Shown piece by piece: positions 38,401 to 52,013 of a DNA stretch of 64,000 nucleotides. The notes below the pieces were generated by a model. It was not told the DNA's origin and searched no databases. It was given only the letters and a program-made list of their open reading frames with translations. A program made the position numbers and the translations under genes. Numbering within the stretch: the first letter of the stretch is position 1; each line of letters begins with the position of its first letter. Origin of the DNA: Marisa cornuarietis (Eukaryota > Mollusca > Gastropoda > Architaenioglossa > Ampullariidae); the NCBI GenBank assembly GCA_004794655.1, contig SMMW01000150.1:62001-126000 (forward strand), read 5' to 3'.

Positions 38401-41400
38401 CGGTGTTCCGTAAATATGAGTAAATTTTTCAAAGTACACTCTGAAGTCTGATTGACCTTTGGAAAAAACTTTATCACAACAAAACTCAGGATAATAAACA
38501 TGTGAAATGGTGGTGGGGTGGGGGGAAGGGTTTGTAGTTGAGCATACTTCTTCCTAAACACACCATCAGCTACTCTGCTATCCATGTGACATGTACATGT
38601 ACACATTACACTTACACTGAACAAAGATTCTGTTAGCTTTGAAAACAAATACCAAAACACAGCTTACGATACATATATATATATACATAAATCAAGAACA
38701 TCAATAAATTATATTATCTATTTGCTTAGGTTATCCTATAATCCTTTCCTTCCACTATCCAAATAACAAGTTACCAATACTTAACTAAGCAAGTCACCAA
38801 TACTTAACTACTGAATTGCACACTGCATCCACCCATGCATTGATTCGCACCCTAATTCTAATCCTTGCACCACATAATTAAGTCTCTTGAGACGCTAAAG
38901 GCCCTCTGCTGCTTTTACAATAGAGTCATCAAAGTGGGGATATCAGTCCGTGGACCTTTAAGCTATAACTTGTCAGAGCTACTTGGCATCTGTAACAAAT
39001 ACCTTACCAACTTTGAGGTTATGTAAAGCTCAACATTTTGAGAATCAAAGTTTTATGTGAACACATGAATCTCAATGCAGGAAAAATCAAAAGCTAAACC
39101 ATGTCATACCCTACCCTGGTGGCTAAAACGCATGTAGCAAGCACTCACGGACAGAAAGTGTTGACCAGGGATGCAGTCTTTTCGAGCCTGGATGAGCTCA
39201 GCCAGCTTCTTATATGCAACAAATTCATTAAGAAACGTCTTGAGGCCAACCATCTCAGCCACCTCCCCTGCATCTTCCCATCGGACACCCATCAAGTAAA
39301 CGATGGGCATCAACAGATAGCGGCATATTTTCTGAAACCGGATTTGCATTGTAATTTGTTTTTATTTTGCATTTTTCATGTGTATTCAGTGTGTTTTCAC
39401 TATAATAGCCCTAATAGATGAATAAGATTAAATTGTATTGTTCAGATATACCATATCTTTGGTTCATTTAAAAATCATTCCAAATCAACTGAAATATACA
39501 AAGATAACTCAGTAAAGAAAACTATATCAAAAGCTATATCACACTCTGCCATAGGCGGTCTCACCCGCTAATATGTACAGCCATGATGACAGTTTTCCTG
39601 TTTCTTAATTTTAAGCCAGTCAGATATTTCTGGTCATAGCCACTGCTGATAACGCCACTTAAGGATAATGACAGATACAGGAGACAAGAACCAGAAATAT
39701 CAATTCATATTTCTGTGGAACTCACCTGAAAAGACAGGTCAGGATAACAGATGAATGCACCGAACCATCCCATGGCTGCGTTAACAAATGCCAGCAAAGC
39801 AATGAATGCAATGAGGTTGGCTGCAACGTTCGCCACCAAGGCTATGGACAGCGAAGCACCTGCAGCAGCAGCCTCTAACAGGTTCCTGTACTCCCTGCAG
39901 AGAACATGTTAAAACAAGTTCTTAAGTTCCTGACATCATGGTCTTGCTCACAAAGGTCAGACTGAAAAAAAGTACAAAGTCCTCTTTATATTTCTATACA
40001 ACAAATGGCAAAGTGTTTTATGAAAAAATTTGAAAGTAATCCCAACACAGCGCAAATTTGTTATTTTTACCTTTGAGCTTGAAGGTTCTAAACAAGAGTT
40101 AAAGTAGATGAATGGAAAAAATAAAATATTACCTCTTAGTTTGTATCATAACATTCACTTGTGAGATTTTGCTCCTCTTTGTCTCCGGATACAACAGCTT
40201 GGACACAGCCAGGGCACATGGTGCATTCATGACCGAGGCACATAACAGATGTTCTGGTGGAATCTTAAGAATTAAACATTTAACTCTATGGTACAGAAAG
40301 GGAAAGAGTTAAAGGTGCTCATAAAAGATGTGTATTCTTTCACATTCTGTGATTTAAAAAAATACTTAATACTCTGTTTGTCGATTCCTACTATAACTTT
40401 AAAAGTCCACAGCACTTCTTGTTAGCCAGCATCATACAGATTCTATGCTACTTCTCCAAAGACAATGGCCACAATAATCAAGATAGATCCTGATAACCTA
40501 GTGCACACCAAATTTATATATTTGTATGCACTATCCATTAGCCAACTTAATTAATGTAAATATACTGCTTTTAAATGCAATGTACAAGATGCATCTAATT
40601 AATGAGTGCAATCTACAAGTTACAAATACTCAATTTGACCTGTTGATATGTGCAGGAAAACAAGAGTAGAGTGGAAATAGGAACTGTTACCTAAACCTGT
40701 AAAATGACCTTTCAAATGTTCCCTCACAATTATCCTATTGTAGTGTTTTCTAACTGCATTTCAAGACAGTTTCAATAACAACATAAAACTGCTCTTACGA
40801 CTTTAGGCCAAGCACAAGAATATTATGATGAAAAATGTCTCATGATAAACCCAGCTGACAAAGTTTATAGTAAAAGACTATTTTTATTAGCCAAGCTACA
40901 GTGGTGATAAAGATGCATCAAAATTTATATTCATTCACCCAATTCTTTTTTCTTTGGTAAAGCAAACACGAATAACTTGATCTGGTAAAGTCAAGTGATA
41001 CTAGTCAAACTTTTCAGAAAAGGCTTACAAGGCTTGATTGCAACAGTCAAAAAACTCACTCCAAACTTGATATATGCTGCCAGAACACCCCCTGCAATGG
41101 TGGCAAACCCACCAACCATGACAGCATGGAGCTCAGACTTGGTCATTAATGCCAAGAAGGGTCTGATCATGATGGGTGCTTCTGTCTGAAATCAAACAAA
41201 ACTTAAATGACATTAATGTTTCCAAATCACTACATGGAAGACTTGTTTGTGGTAATATGAACTGCATCTCATTTCTGTGAATATTAAATTTTTTATGTTT
41301 AACCTGTACAATCTATAAACTGGGTCTTCACGATTCTCTCCTTCATGTTTCACCTACATCCTTCAAATATTCTAGCAACCTAATATTATCATTAAAATAT

Positions 41401-44400
41401 GGCCTGACAAGAGTTTAAAAGAAAAAGGTATAAAAATCAAACACTTAATATCCTGGTGATAGATAAGATGTAGGTGGTTCACAGTGTGTAGGGTACAACA
41501 TTGACAAAACAGAGCACATTTAAATGTCTACTTCCTTTATCCCCGCTAATAAATCTGCTTTGTTGGAATACCAAAGTTTTAAAGCCATTGGTCATAAGAA
41601 TGATCTGAACCCATGACTGCTTTGAGATCAAACCCACTAACCATGCAGCTATATGGTTCCTTGCCATGTACTGAGGACTAAAAGAGCACTCTTCCTGAAG
41701 ACACTGTTACCAAGAATTTCTTAAAAGAGGCAATATTTGCTTCAAAAATATATAAGCAATAAAAAATCTGCACCTGATCAAGAATTTCCAAGGTTTCCAA
41801 TGTGTAAAGTTGTGTCATGCTGATTTCTAAGCCCTATATGGTAATTTAATCTGCTTGCTCCAAACCCATCATAAGTCTGTGGTAAATAAAAGTATTTGTG
41901 ACAAGAAAAGCAGTCAAACTTGTAAATGTCTGTAACTTATTAGGTTAGTTGCTGCACTCAGTTCATTATACTTACTGTACAGTGAACTAAATTTTAGATA
42001 TTATTTCTGGATGAAAAAGGGCATCTTTACCAGACCAACAAAAATGTTGGCAGCTGCGCAAAGAGACTCTGCTGCTGTCGTGCCCAGCGTGAAATGCATG
42101 ACAAATGCCATTTTGCTGATGATGGCTTGCATGATGCCCAGGTGGTACAATATTGTAGTGACACAGCTAAAGAACACCATAACAGGCAACACCTGCCAAA
42201 AAGACAAATTATTCCTTTGTAAGAACCTTCAAAGACCGAAAATAGTAGACGTGGTGTGTGTTGCTTCCCTTTAACTGCCTTAACACAATCATCATTTTAT
42301 AAGTCCAAGAAGAGTGCGTAACATTTACTGGCATTCTGTGGCTGTGCTTACAGGAATTTTTGAACTTTTTACTCTAATCAATGGTTCGCACGCAGAATCT
42401 ATTCTCTGTTGAGCCAGAGCTTCTTTACTCTCTGAATTACATTCCTTAAAATCTTTTACTAGCTTCACTAGACTAAAGACTGATGATAAAAGGGATTCAT
42501 CATCATTACATGAGAACAGTAAATTTGTCACCTATAAAGCAATAACTCGCCTGAAACCAATGCTGTAAATGGCAATGTGATCAGTTGCATGCTTATATCA
42601 AAAGTATAGGATGCCTATATCTGAAATAATGTGTTGGCATATATTTCCCATGGGCAGTACAACATATTTTGCACTGGATATAATTTTAAGTGAAATAAAC
42701 CATGCATCTTAAGCAGGAACAGCCCTTTTCTTGCTTAAAATATGTCTAGAGGACAAACAGAAATCTCAGCAGTTAAACTGCTGGCAAATAAGTCACTGAT
42801 TTGATAATTATGTGGTGCAGTGTAGTAACACCGAGACAAATGTAGTCTCAAACAACTTACTCCCCAAAAGCTTATGGATTATAATTATAGGACTACTTTT
42901 TTTGACCGGAGGATGATTACAAAAATATTTCTTGCAAACACAAATGAAAACAGTCTAACCTGCATTACAAAGAAGTGATCATGATATTTTTCCCCAAAGA
43001 CAAAAACTGATCCACTATCTGTGTATGCTAGAAACTTCTGTGCTCCTTCACCAATGGCTTTGAACACCTTGTAGCCCACATCCCACTTGAGAATCAGAGT
43101 AGCAAAGTAGAACTGCAGAATGAAGCCACCAATCACTGGCCGCCAGTTTACCTAAAAACAAGTAATAAAAGCATGGCCATATCAACTGCTTTTGTATTAA
43201 CACTGCATGCTCTCTCTTCTCTGATTGCTTCAGGGGCATCCCACACAACGTCTCTTTACAAATATTTCCTGTAATTCTTGTACATATTTTCTTTCTTCTG
43301 GTTTTATTGCGCCTTTTTCTAGTCATGTTGAGAATTTGGTTTCTTATTTTTGCCAGGCGTTTGAGGGCTAGATGTAACAAAGCATATCTTCTTATTCTAT
43401 CACCCTCTTAAATATTTATTTATTTATTCTCTCTCACTGTTTTACGATGAGATAAAAAAGACAAGTAAAATTGTGCTACACAGCTGAAGAAAATGCAGGG
43501 GGAGGGGAGTCAATAGCTGATGGAAAAGGCTGAAAAAATATTTGAAAACTTTGAACAATCTCACCTTGCTTGGAAAGGCAGAAGATATTAAGAGCAAAGA
43601 AATGAAAATGGCCAGACCAGCTAAAGACAGGAGGTTCTCTGGGTTCTTGTACACAGTGCTAATGATGATGACAACAATTCCTGCTACAGGCAGCAGCACT
43701 GCAACCCTTAATCAGAACACATAAAAATATTCAACCATTAATCAGATATAGATATATTCAACCCTAAATCAAAACACACAGATATATTCAACCCTTAATC
43801 AGAACACATAGGTATATTAAACCCGCAATTAGAACACTTAATAATAATGTTTATATAGCACCATATCCCAGCCTTATCAGCAAGCTCATGGCACTTTACA
43901 AATAATAATAATAATAATAATAATTATTATTATTATTATAACAACAATAATAATCATGATAGGGAGAAATTGAGGAAATCAACCAAGATGACAAGAAAAA
44001 GAGATAAAGCCTAGAATGGGTAAAGTGTAGTGGTATCTGATTAACTGAACAAACACATTATATAGTCCATTATCCAACAAGTCTATGATATCAAAATAAA
44101 TGCACAAACTATGGAAACTCTATGTTCATCATGACTTCATGCATTACTGCTAGTATTTCAACCAAATGTTCATCATACAGCAGATTTTAAGAGTTACGAT
44201 ATCCCCAATTCACGAAGCACTTTACTCTCTATTTCCGAAATCTGTTAGAAGACAGTTCCTGAAAACTGCTGGCAAAATCTATATTCTTCTGTAACCACCA
44301 CCATGTCACCGACACTCCTGAACTTTAGGATGCTAGCCAACAGACTTTGTGAAAGGACAGGGATGATTGGATTCTTTCAGTCCTTTGCTGTAAGAATTAC

Positions 44401-47400
44401 AAGGCTGACACTGTGGTATTGCAGCATTAACCCATATGTTTCTATCACCTGTAGTAGTATTTTCAATGTATTACACTAATGACATCATGGTTTAGACCTT
44501 CTCCTGTGCACAATTGATAATGTTGATGTTGGAAAGCTATATAGTATCTTGTGACCAGAAATGGCTTTATCTGCTCAGATTTTGATATTTCATATCTCTT
44601 GCAATACACTTGCAAAAATACATTTTCTGATAACCCTTTGACAGATGTCTCAGACATTTTTTTCTATCCATTCAATTCTCCCAGAACTACATATAGCAGG
44701 TCAGTACTTGTTTCTGCTCCAGTACTTGTAACATGCACTTACACAACAGATCCTTTATAATATCAAGCAGCCAATCTATAGTGTATAGTTTGACTTTTAG
44801 GTTTTCCCAGCACCACCGAAAACCAGCATGGGCCCTGGAGCAGACAACCTTTCTGGGCCCTTTGCATTTATCATTAATTGTAATCATTTATTCTTTTTCA
44901 AGTATATAACAGTATGGATACAAGTTGTAATTCAATTGGCAATATCTACATTTCACACATTCTCCCATTACTACAATCTTCTTCACTAATTCTCCCATCA
45001 GCCTTCTCACTTCAGTTAAAAACTGCTAACTTCTTGTTTAAACATCCACCTAAATGCAACATTTTTCAACTAAATGTGTGTATATGATTTCAACAAAATT
45101 TTTAACTCAAAAAGGGCAAAGGTCCATAGCATAGTGGCTATTAAGCAGCAAACTATAAGGGCCAGTCAAATGAACCGTAGTGAACGCTGGGTTTATATTT
45201 GCCCAGCATCTGCTGTTTCATTTAACTGTCCCTAAACTAAGGTTCACAGTGTCTGAGTTGCATCATGTGTAAGCCCTGCCTTCTTCCCCCACCCATGGCT
45301 TTCCTCAATAAATTAGATGCATGTTCCTGCTGGATAGCTAAACCAGCAGCCCTCTCTAAACTCAAGCGAAGTTACTAGGTTGCAATACTAACCAAAGTCA
45401 CTGCAAGATACTCATTCTCAAAATTTTAATAATCTTAAAAAGTGCCATGCAATAAGCAGCAATAAACAGAAGAGGTTAAATCTGCAATGCTGTCCTGGAC
45501 CACGATTATATATACCTCATAAAGCTACAGCCAATGCAATATGGGAATGTTAATTAGGAGCATCTATGTTGAATGTGTCTCTTTAAAGTCTGTGTGTGTG
45601 TGTGTGTGTGTGTGTGTTCTCTTGTTTATGTATTTGCACATATGGAAGGAGTCATTTTTGGGGAAGTAAATATAACAGTGGGAGTAAATATAACAGTGCA
45701 AGTGGTGGTATCTATGAGTGTGTGGGTGTGTGTGATTGGCATTTGCTGAGCATGTGGCGGCCATCATCAAGACGTTCCTTGTGCACTCTCGCTTGACAAA
45801 AAATGCATTCTTCTTTTTCTTATATGTTCTAACAACAAAGGTAGATCTTAAACAAGTACTATATGATGAAAACTTACCACCGCAGAATTTCCCAGTGATT
45901 GTTGACAACCTGGTGAATGGGTTTCACCACTTTTGATAAAAATTTGTTACCCAAGTAGGTCCACATGCATGACACTGACACCAAGAAAAGAACTACACAT
46001 GTCAATGCAACTAGTGATATCACGTTAGGCTTCACAAGACAACGATGAATTTGGTGAAACACAATAGCCGTGATGAAGTAAGCTGCATACATTCCCACCA
46101 CCATACCTATTAACACCTGAAAATAAACCACATCATAACATTTAATTAAAAGATATTGCACTTTAAAAAAATCAGTAGAATAAAAATTATTATGTCAAAC
46201 ATATATATCTTAATCTTCACTGTAAGTGAAAAGCTTTCAATAGAGAACACAACTCACAAGTGCTTGAATGACTGAATTTTTTTCTACTGAGCGAAATATG
46301 AAATAAACCAAACTCATCAACTGGTGTCTATCATAATATTTACTTATCTGCATTATCTCTTTCACTCAGCACAAGGATTAAGCTACACATCTTTGAACAA
46401 GGAAGTCTCGGGTATATGTTGTTTGTCTCTATTTTGGTAGTGTCTAGAAAATGAATGCTTGTATAAAAGGGTCTGATTTCCTTTGGTCTCTACACAGATA
46501 TTCCTGTCTCAGTCAAAAGTGCTTTCTGCAAAGTAGAATAAACTTAAAGTTTGTGATTAGTGCTTCTTACACATCACATGGTAGACTGTGGTCTCTTCTT
46601 GCATTTTCTCTGCAAAATGATGTCTTATATAGTTGTACTTTTGTCTCCTACTCTCCTGCTCATTTCAAGTTTATTCTAAGATGGGTATTCTCAAAATCCA
46701 CTGATGTTCAATGAACATAATCAGTTATTCATATCATTTGCAGACTCCATATTAAAAAAAAATAATGCTGGTAAAATCAAGTTTTTAGGTAATACTCATG
46801 CACATTTAATTCTTTTGCTAGATATTAGCACATCCAAAAATTGCTAGAAACATTACATTAGTTTTTAATTGCAGTTAAAAATATGACTGTCGTCAAAAAA
46901 TTTTCCTGCAGTAATAAGAACAAAAAATTATAATTTTTATAGAGTCTTCATTAAATTGGTGATAACGTTCAGCTTCCTAGGTTGATATGGGGGTCCGTGT
47001 GAGAAAGAAGAAGGTGCACAGTGAGCTGGTCAATGTGTGTAGAAAGGCCACCAACATGCAGGATGTTTAATGGCAAGGAGTTACTAGCTCCTTACATCAG
47101 GTTTCAGACTGTCAAGTGGCAGGGCAAAGAAAAGTTCATTTCCCTGCTTATTACACTTCTCAGCAAAGCTTGACCGAGTTGTGCATACATATGCATATAT
47201 GCAACCTATGTGTATGAGAGATTGAGTTTGTAAATGTCCAAGGGTTGAGCATGGATTTATAATTATGATTAATGTTGATCTATTTGTTTCAGCATTTGAA
47301 TGTTAAATGTTATAACCAGTTCTTCTTCTGTCCATATATAGAGAACAGAAAACACTGGAAAATTATGTTTTATTTCTCTGTGCTTATCATTTTTTGTCTC

Positions 47401-48340
47401 TCTTTCTTCTTTTAAATGTCTATTCGCTAAATACATTTGTATTCTTTTTACTAAACATGTATTTTGTGAGAGAGAGAGAGAGAGTGAGAGAGAGGGAGAG
47501 TGTGAGTGTGTGTGCACATGCATGTAAGTCTGTGTGCACATGGTAGATGCATGTATGAATATGAGAGTGCTCATCTCCATGCAAACATACTACTATGAGA
47601 AGAAAACCTCACCTTCTTTAAGATGGATGAATTGTTTAAGACAAAGCCAGTAATAGTAGAGTGAATGGATTCAATACAGGAGTTGGAACTTCTCTTAGCT
47701 GCATCTTCATCATCTGATTCTGATTCCCCTAACAAAATCAAACTGCTTTCAATGAGTCTGGCAGATCCTGAAATTTCTGGGTAAAATGTAATGAATCTTA
47801 TATTCTCTCGATAAACATCTTTCCTTTCATAATACGGCATCCTCTCTTCTTGATCCCTCTATTCTGGCTCTTACAAGCTTTGTATTTATGCATTTTAGAT
47901 TTTAATTACTTTATTTTCAAATCTTTTTCTTGGATTGTACTGGACTGGCTGCTTCCATTGAACATAAACAAGAATCTTATCCCAGGCAAAGCGTTGACAA
48001 GTATATCTCTATTTAGGTCTCACAGCTATAAGCAAACACACACACACACACACAAATAAGGAGCAAAGGGTGTAGGTTTATGAAAAAACAGATGTCCAAA
48101 TGTTATAACAAAAATGTCAATAGCAATTAAGAATGAAGTCTCTCAAAAGACATCCTCTTATAAATGTTGCTCACCTTCTAATATAATTCTAACATGATTG
48201 ATATCACCATCAGGGGTGTCTCCAGTATTTGATTCCAGCATCTTCTCCCTCTCTGGCTCCACCTTGCCAAGCTCTATATTGGCTACAGGGTCTTCAGGAG
48301 CGACAGCCCCTAGGGCTGGTGTTCTTTGTTTCAGTGACAT
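35463..48340 (-). CDS. SLC28-type concentrative nucleoside transporter (CNT), 12 exons, complete
   Basis: Coding exons in transcript order: 48340-48175, 47767-47613, 46116-45878, 43706-43565, 43151-42960, 42192-42031, 41185-41060, 40263-40133, 39894-39726, 39331-39149, 38253-38073, 35587-35463. All are GT-AG with closing phases, giving 656 aa, the usual CNT length. The acidic N-terminal tail (exons 1-2) is followed by many hydrophobic segments. Family landmarks are GTTAAES (335-341), NIFVGLTEAP (347-356) and the CNT signature [12 protein letters not shown] (523-534). Glu340 and Glu530 correspond to acidic residues important for cation-coupled transport in human CNTs. The last exon has N-glycosylation sites NAS and NFT, consistent with an extracellular C-terminus. 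It imports nucleosides with Na+ or H+. The subtype (CNT1/2/3-like) is not decided. The exon 2 acceptor has an in-frame alternative (TTTTGTTAG) 39 bases further in. Confidence 0.93.
35755..36310. repeat. Dispersed repeat beginning (AAT)n tttatatagcacc ... gctcatagcgctttac
   Basis: An AAT run at 35750-35768 is followed by gatttatatagcacctttac and gctcatagcgctttacataa. The same signature (AAT run, tttatatagcaccatatc, gctcatggcactttacaaat) occurs at 43838-43925. The longer downstream body here, ending near gactggcagccagtgaagag, is likely part of the same element, but its right boundary is uncertain. It lies in the last SLC28 intron. Confidence 0.55.
37275..37540 (+). repeat. tRNA-derived SINE, plus strand, in the last SLC28 intron
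   Basis: Contains aaggttagagcactggcatc (A-box-like) and gctggttcaatatccac (B-box-like), followed by gaatgggtgcctgtggac and ctggggaaggtaaggc, the same body order as the minus-strand copy at 22125-22302. Divergence between the two copies is high, so both are old. Confidence 0.65.
41480..41670 (-). repeat. Probable tRNA-derived SINE, minus strand, in an SLC28 intron
   Basis: The minus strand reads ccatatagctgcatggttag (A-box-like) and catgggttcagatcattc (B-box-like) about 35 bases later. The downstream body does not clearly match the other SINE family in this window. Confidence 0.5.
43702..43838 (-). repeat. Minisatellite that duplicates the exon 4 acceptor of the SLC28 gene
   Basis: Four units of 27-30 bases plus a partial fifth (43702-43731, 43732-43758, 43759-43788, 43789-43818, 43819-43838). 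The consensus on the transcribed strand is TGTGTTCTGATTAAGGGTTG followed by AATATAT. The first unit contains the real splice acceptor and the first five exon bases (GGTTG). The third and fourth units keep AG followed by GGTTG; the second has lost the AG. Confidence 0.85.
43838..43940. repeat. AAT-flanked dispersed repeat in an SLC28 intron
   Basis: Starts aataataatgtttatatagcacc, contains gctcatggcactttac and ends in a long AAT run that turns into an ATT run (a palindromic simple repeat at about 43905-43940). Same signature as the repeat at 35755. Confidence 0.65.
45588..45618. repeat. GT microsatellite in an SLC28 intron
   Basis: Fourteen or so GT units about 260 bases downstream, on the transcribed strand, of the SLC28 exon 3 donor. 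Confidence 0.9.
47467..47512. repeat. GA microsatellite in an SLC28 intron
   Basis: Interrupted GA units running into a short GT stretch, downstream of exon 2 on the transcribed strand. Confidence 0.85.
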
Positions 48341-51300
48341 AATTTAATCTAAAAAGACAGACAGCACAAGTGAAAAAAAAATAGTATAAATGCTTAAATA
48401 TTGAGCACATGATATGACATATCACAGCTTAAACAGAAAAAGGAAACTGACAACCTTCTGATTCTCTCTTCTTCCAAGAAAGAACACTTTGTAGTGTAAG
48501 ACATGCCTTGTGATAAGACATGGCTTAAGATAAGACAAAAACTGTACACAACTCACAACTGTACACAGCTCACAACTGGTAAGTAAATGTACACCCCCTT
48601 ATCTTCATCCCTCCTTCCCATCATTCGTGCATAAGAACTCTTTGTAGCAGAACATCAATTAAAATAGGTCAAGATAATCTCTGATGACTAACCTCTTACC
48701 CCTTAACATGACTTGTCATGATGCAGATAGGTAGTAGAATGCTGCCCTTTTAAGCATGAAGTGATGAAATATACCTCTAAAACAGTGGCTCAACAGCAGT
48801 AAACTCTGTAAAGCGACGTTGGTCTGGCAAAGAGCTAAGCAGCTGACCTTTGGATACCTCAATACCCTCAAGAAGGTGAAAGAATAAAGTATCTTGTATC
48901 TTTCTGAGGATGGTTGTGACTAGGAACCAAATAATGACAGGACTCTTTTTTCTAAGATGAGTGATTCTGCCTTTTCAATAAACATCTTGACTGACCATTA
49001 AGAAAAGCATGCAACTAGGCATGCATAACCAGACTGATCTGCTAAACACAAGATGGACACCAGTAGCATCTACTTGTGGCTCCAAAAAACGTGACATCAA
49101 TCAGTCCATTCCGGAATGATTTCATCATAGAGGCATGGAAAGGGATTTGAGTAAAGTGATTAACCTAAAAGCAGGACCCCATCGCCTCATGGTATAATGG
49201 TACTTCTGGGTGGTCAAAGCCAGTCACTCTGTGTCAAACAGATATGTGGGAAAGGGATCCCACTCTGCTCTGCAGGACCTGTCTCTTTATCGCAAGCAAG
49301 ACCCTGTGGAGATGAGAGAGATCGCTCATGCAGCCAACTGTGGTGCAAAAGCAGGATGCAGGGAGGAAAGAAATAAGCACTGCTGAAGCTACATGTTCTC
49401 CTGACAGGTGCTGAGCATGATTATTATCTTATTTTGACGTCAGGCCAGGATTTGGCGCTATACAAGCCAACATTATTATTATTATTATTATTATTATCTC
49501 TAATGTACCATTCATTCTTTCATTTTTCAAACCTAAGACCAATGCTGTTCAAAGTGACCAACACAGACAAACCCCAGCTATCTCTTATCTCCCCATCTTG
49601 TTACTGTGATCATCATCTTGCTCTTGTTTTACACATTATATTTTCTCTGGATTTGCCATTGGGTCATTCTGGATAAAACCACAAACTGATTTTTCTGGCA
49701 TGTAACCGATGTATTTTTTCTCTGTTGATCCAGGCTTTGCCTTCTTTCTGTGCTCACCTTTATCCATTGCTTCCCTTCAAGTTTACACTTTCATAGCAAT
49801 TCACAACAAACAACCATATATTAAACATTATGACATTTTTACTAGTATTTGCACTTGTTATTTTGATGGCTCTGCATTTTCTTGTGAATTTGAATATAGC
49901 TGAGACAGGTTGTGCTGTTATACTATCTCTATATAGTTACTGTACTGCTGTTCTGCACTTGTATCCTTCCTAACGTATGCATGCACGCGTTGCTGTATGC
50001 AAAATAATGGCGTCCAAGCTCACTTCTTTAGTTTTAATTAATGTCAAGCTGTGCGTCTGTGTGTACATACATGCAAATGTGTCTATTTTCTGAATATTTC
50101 TGCACGTGCTGTCCGTCTGGACAACTCGATCGCGAGCCAGGTCAACGAAACTGCAACCTACACTAGATTATCAAACAAAGAAATGCACTTATAACACTTG
50201 ATTACCAAACAAATCAAATATGCACTACCATTATATAGTCGAAATAAAAACCTATAATGTTTATTATCAAGCGTGCACTACTCAACATTATATTAGAAGA
50301 ATAAAATGACAAAAGGGCCATCAGACATCAGCCTGATGCGCTATCTGCAACTGCTTCAGACGCCCCGAGATTGTTACATTTTATCCTTCACAGAATCTTT
50401 TTGTCTTCTTTTGGCACTGTGCGTGCAGTATGCGTGTACAGCCTGCAGTTGTTGCACGCAATCTCGATCGCATTCGATCATAAAGGTAACAATTTAATTA
50501 AGTAGGCTAATGATACAATTACCTTTTTTTTGTATCATGTGAGCCAGTTCGGAAACTAAGTACCAGCCCGAGCAGAGAACTGAATAACTGTACTGTCAGT
50601 ACCCACGTGTTACCCATGTGACGCAACAGCTTGACAAGTTTTGCATCCGAAGGCAGCATCCTAACCTACTTGCGTCTACACACAGCACCCTCGCTTCTCC
50701 CTCTATGGTCACTCCGATCACGTGGTCAACCTCATCGCTCAGTTGCGTCTATATGTAGTACCCTTGCTTCTCCACCTATGGTCGTTTTGATCACGTGGTA
50801 ACTACACTAGTGGGCGCGTAATATCGTCCTAAATGTTTTGCGACATTTGGGTCACAAAAGCAAGTGTATTCTGTCAACGGCATACAGATATGTCCTCTGC
50901 CAGCAATGTTCCATCATATATATATATGGTCTCTAATTAAAAAGCTTGAAAATCTGTTACAGTGCGTGTTGCAGTTAAATGTGTTTAATTTCACACAAAA
51001 ATTTAAAAAAAAACAGCTAGGTCATTACGAAGACAATATTAATGTTACCTCGCACATGACAGCAATGTGACCGGTTCAACCAATCAGCAGCCGGGTTGAA
51101 GTGCATCTGTAATTCGTCTGGTTCGCTGTCACTACTACCGTGTATACTGTACTACATATTATAGTCAGACTGTTTTGCCCATTCACAAAAATGCTCTATT
51201 AAGAAGGGTGGTAGAGTAAGCAAGACATGCTTTTTTTAATCTAGCCCTCGCCCTTTACCGGGGTAGAATAAGCTAAGTAGAATTAGCAGTAATAATTATT

Positions 51301-51570
51301 ATTAATATTATTAATATGTTATTTAAATAACATATAAGGTATAACACCAAAAGTGAGGGGAAGTTGAATATGTACAAAAGTACAAGAGATATTTACAAAT
51401 TACAAGGGTCTTGGAGTTGGGAAGTATCTGTATCTCTTATGTTTTATGGTTTAAGAATCTTTGTTGGAGGATGCCTCATCAAATTATCCTACCTTGTGGT
51501 ATATGTCGAAAGCAGTTCAGGGAGTTCAATTGCTTAACATGGAGCTCATCGACAAATTCATCGGAATCTG
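48341..51570. other. Upstream flank of the SLC28 gene, no further gene recognised
   Basis: Should contain the SLC28 promoter and any 5' untranslated exon, but no TATA box or start site could be assigned. Includes the AAT-tailed repeat end at 49433-49495 and two cacgtgg E-box motifs in similar contexts (near 50720 and 50794). Confidence 0.45.
49433..49495 (-). repeat. (AAT)n-linked dispersed repeat end, minus orientation
   Basis: Plus strand gacgtcaggccaggatttgg then cgctatacaagccaacatta and an ATT run: the reverse complement of the repeat end at 33018-33095. Confidence 0.75.
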
Positions 51571-51576
51571 AAAAAT

Positions 51577-51997
51577 CCGCAACAAGCCGCATCGCTCTTT
51601 AAGTCGCATGGTTTAATGCTGGAGAAAAAAAAAAGTCGCGGCTTGTATTCCGGTATACCTTTTTCAAATCTGAAATACTCAGGGAGCGTGCTGTAGAATA
51701 TATCCTAGCTCCCTCTCCATCTTAAAGTGTTAACTGTTCACGTTGTTATAGTGTTATATAACTGTTTACATTTTAAAATCAAAACCGCATACAATTGAAG
51801 CATTCAGATCAGTTGCTGAACCACACACCCTCATCATGCCGAAAACGAGACGAAATGATTACAATTATATGAAGTTTTCAAGCTGTGTATATTTGCGGCA
51901 TATAAACATGCAGTTCGGCTTATTTGTGAAAAAGTAGAGTTTTTTGTTTTTAATTTAGTGTGTGCGGCTTATATACAGCAGACCGAAATTTACGGTA
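51577..51997. mobile_element. Possible non-autonomous element with gcggctt(a/g)tat repeats
   Basis: acaagccgc (51582-51590) and gcggcttgt (51638-51646) form an inverted pair around a short spacer. A similar gcggcttatatacagc occurs in direct orientation near 51964 next to aaatttacggta. Motifs of this style are seen in small dispersed DNA elements of animal genomes; no target duplication was identified. Confidence 0.3.
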
Positions 51998-52013
51998 CTC
52001 TAGTCAGTCTAGT

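Noticed and set aside
49186..49260. tRNA-like string catggtataatggtac
   Set aside because: Resembles a tRNA A box, but no B box or cloverleaf follows at the right distance.
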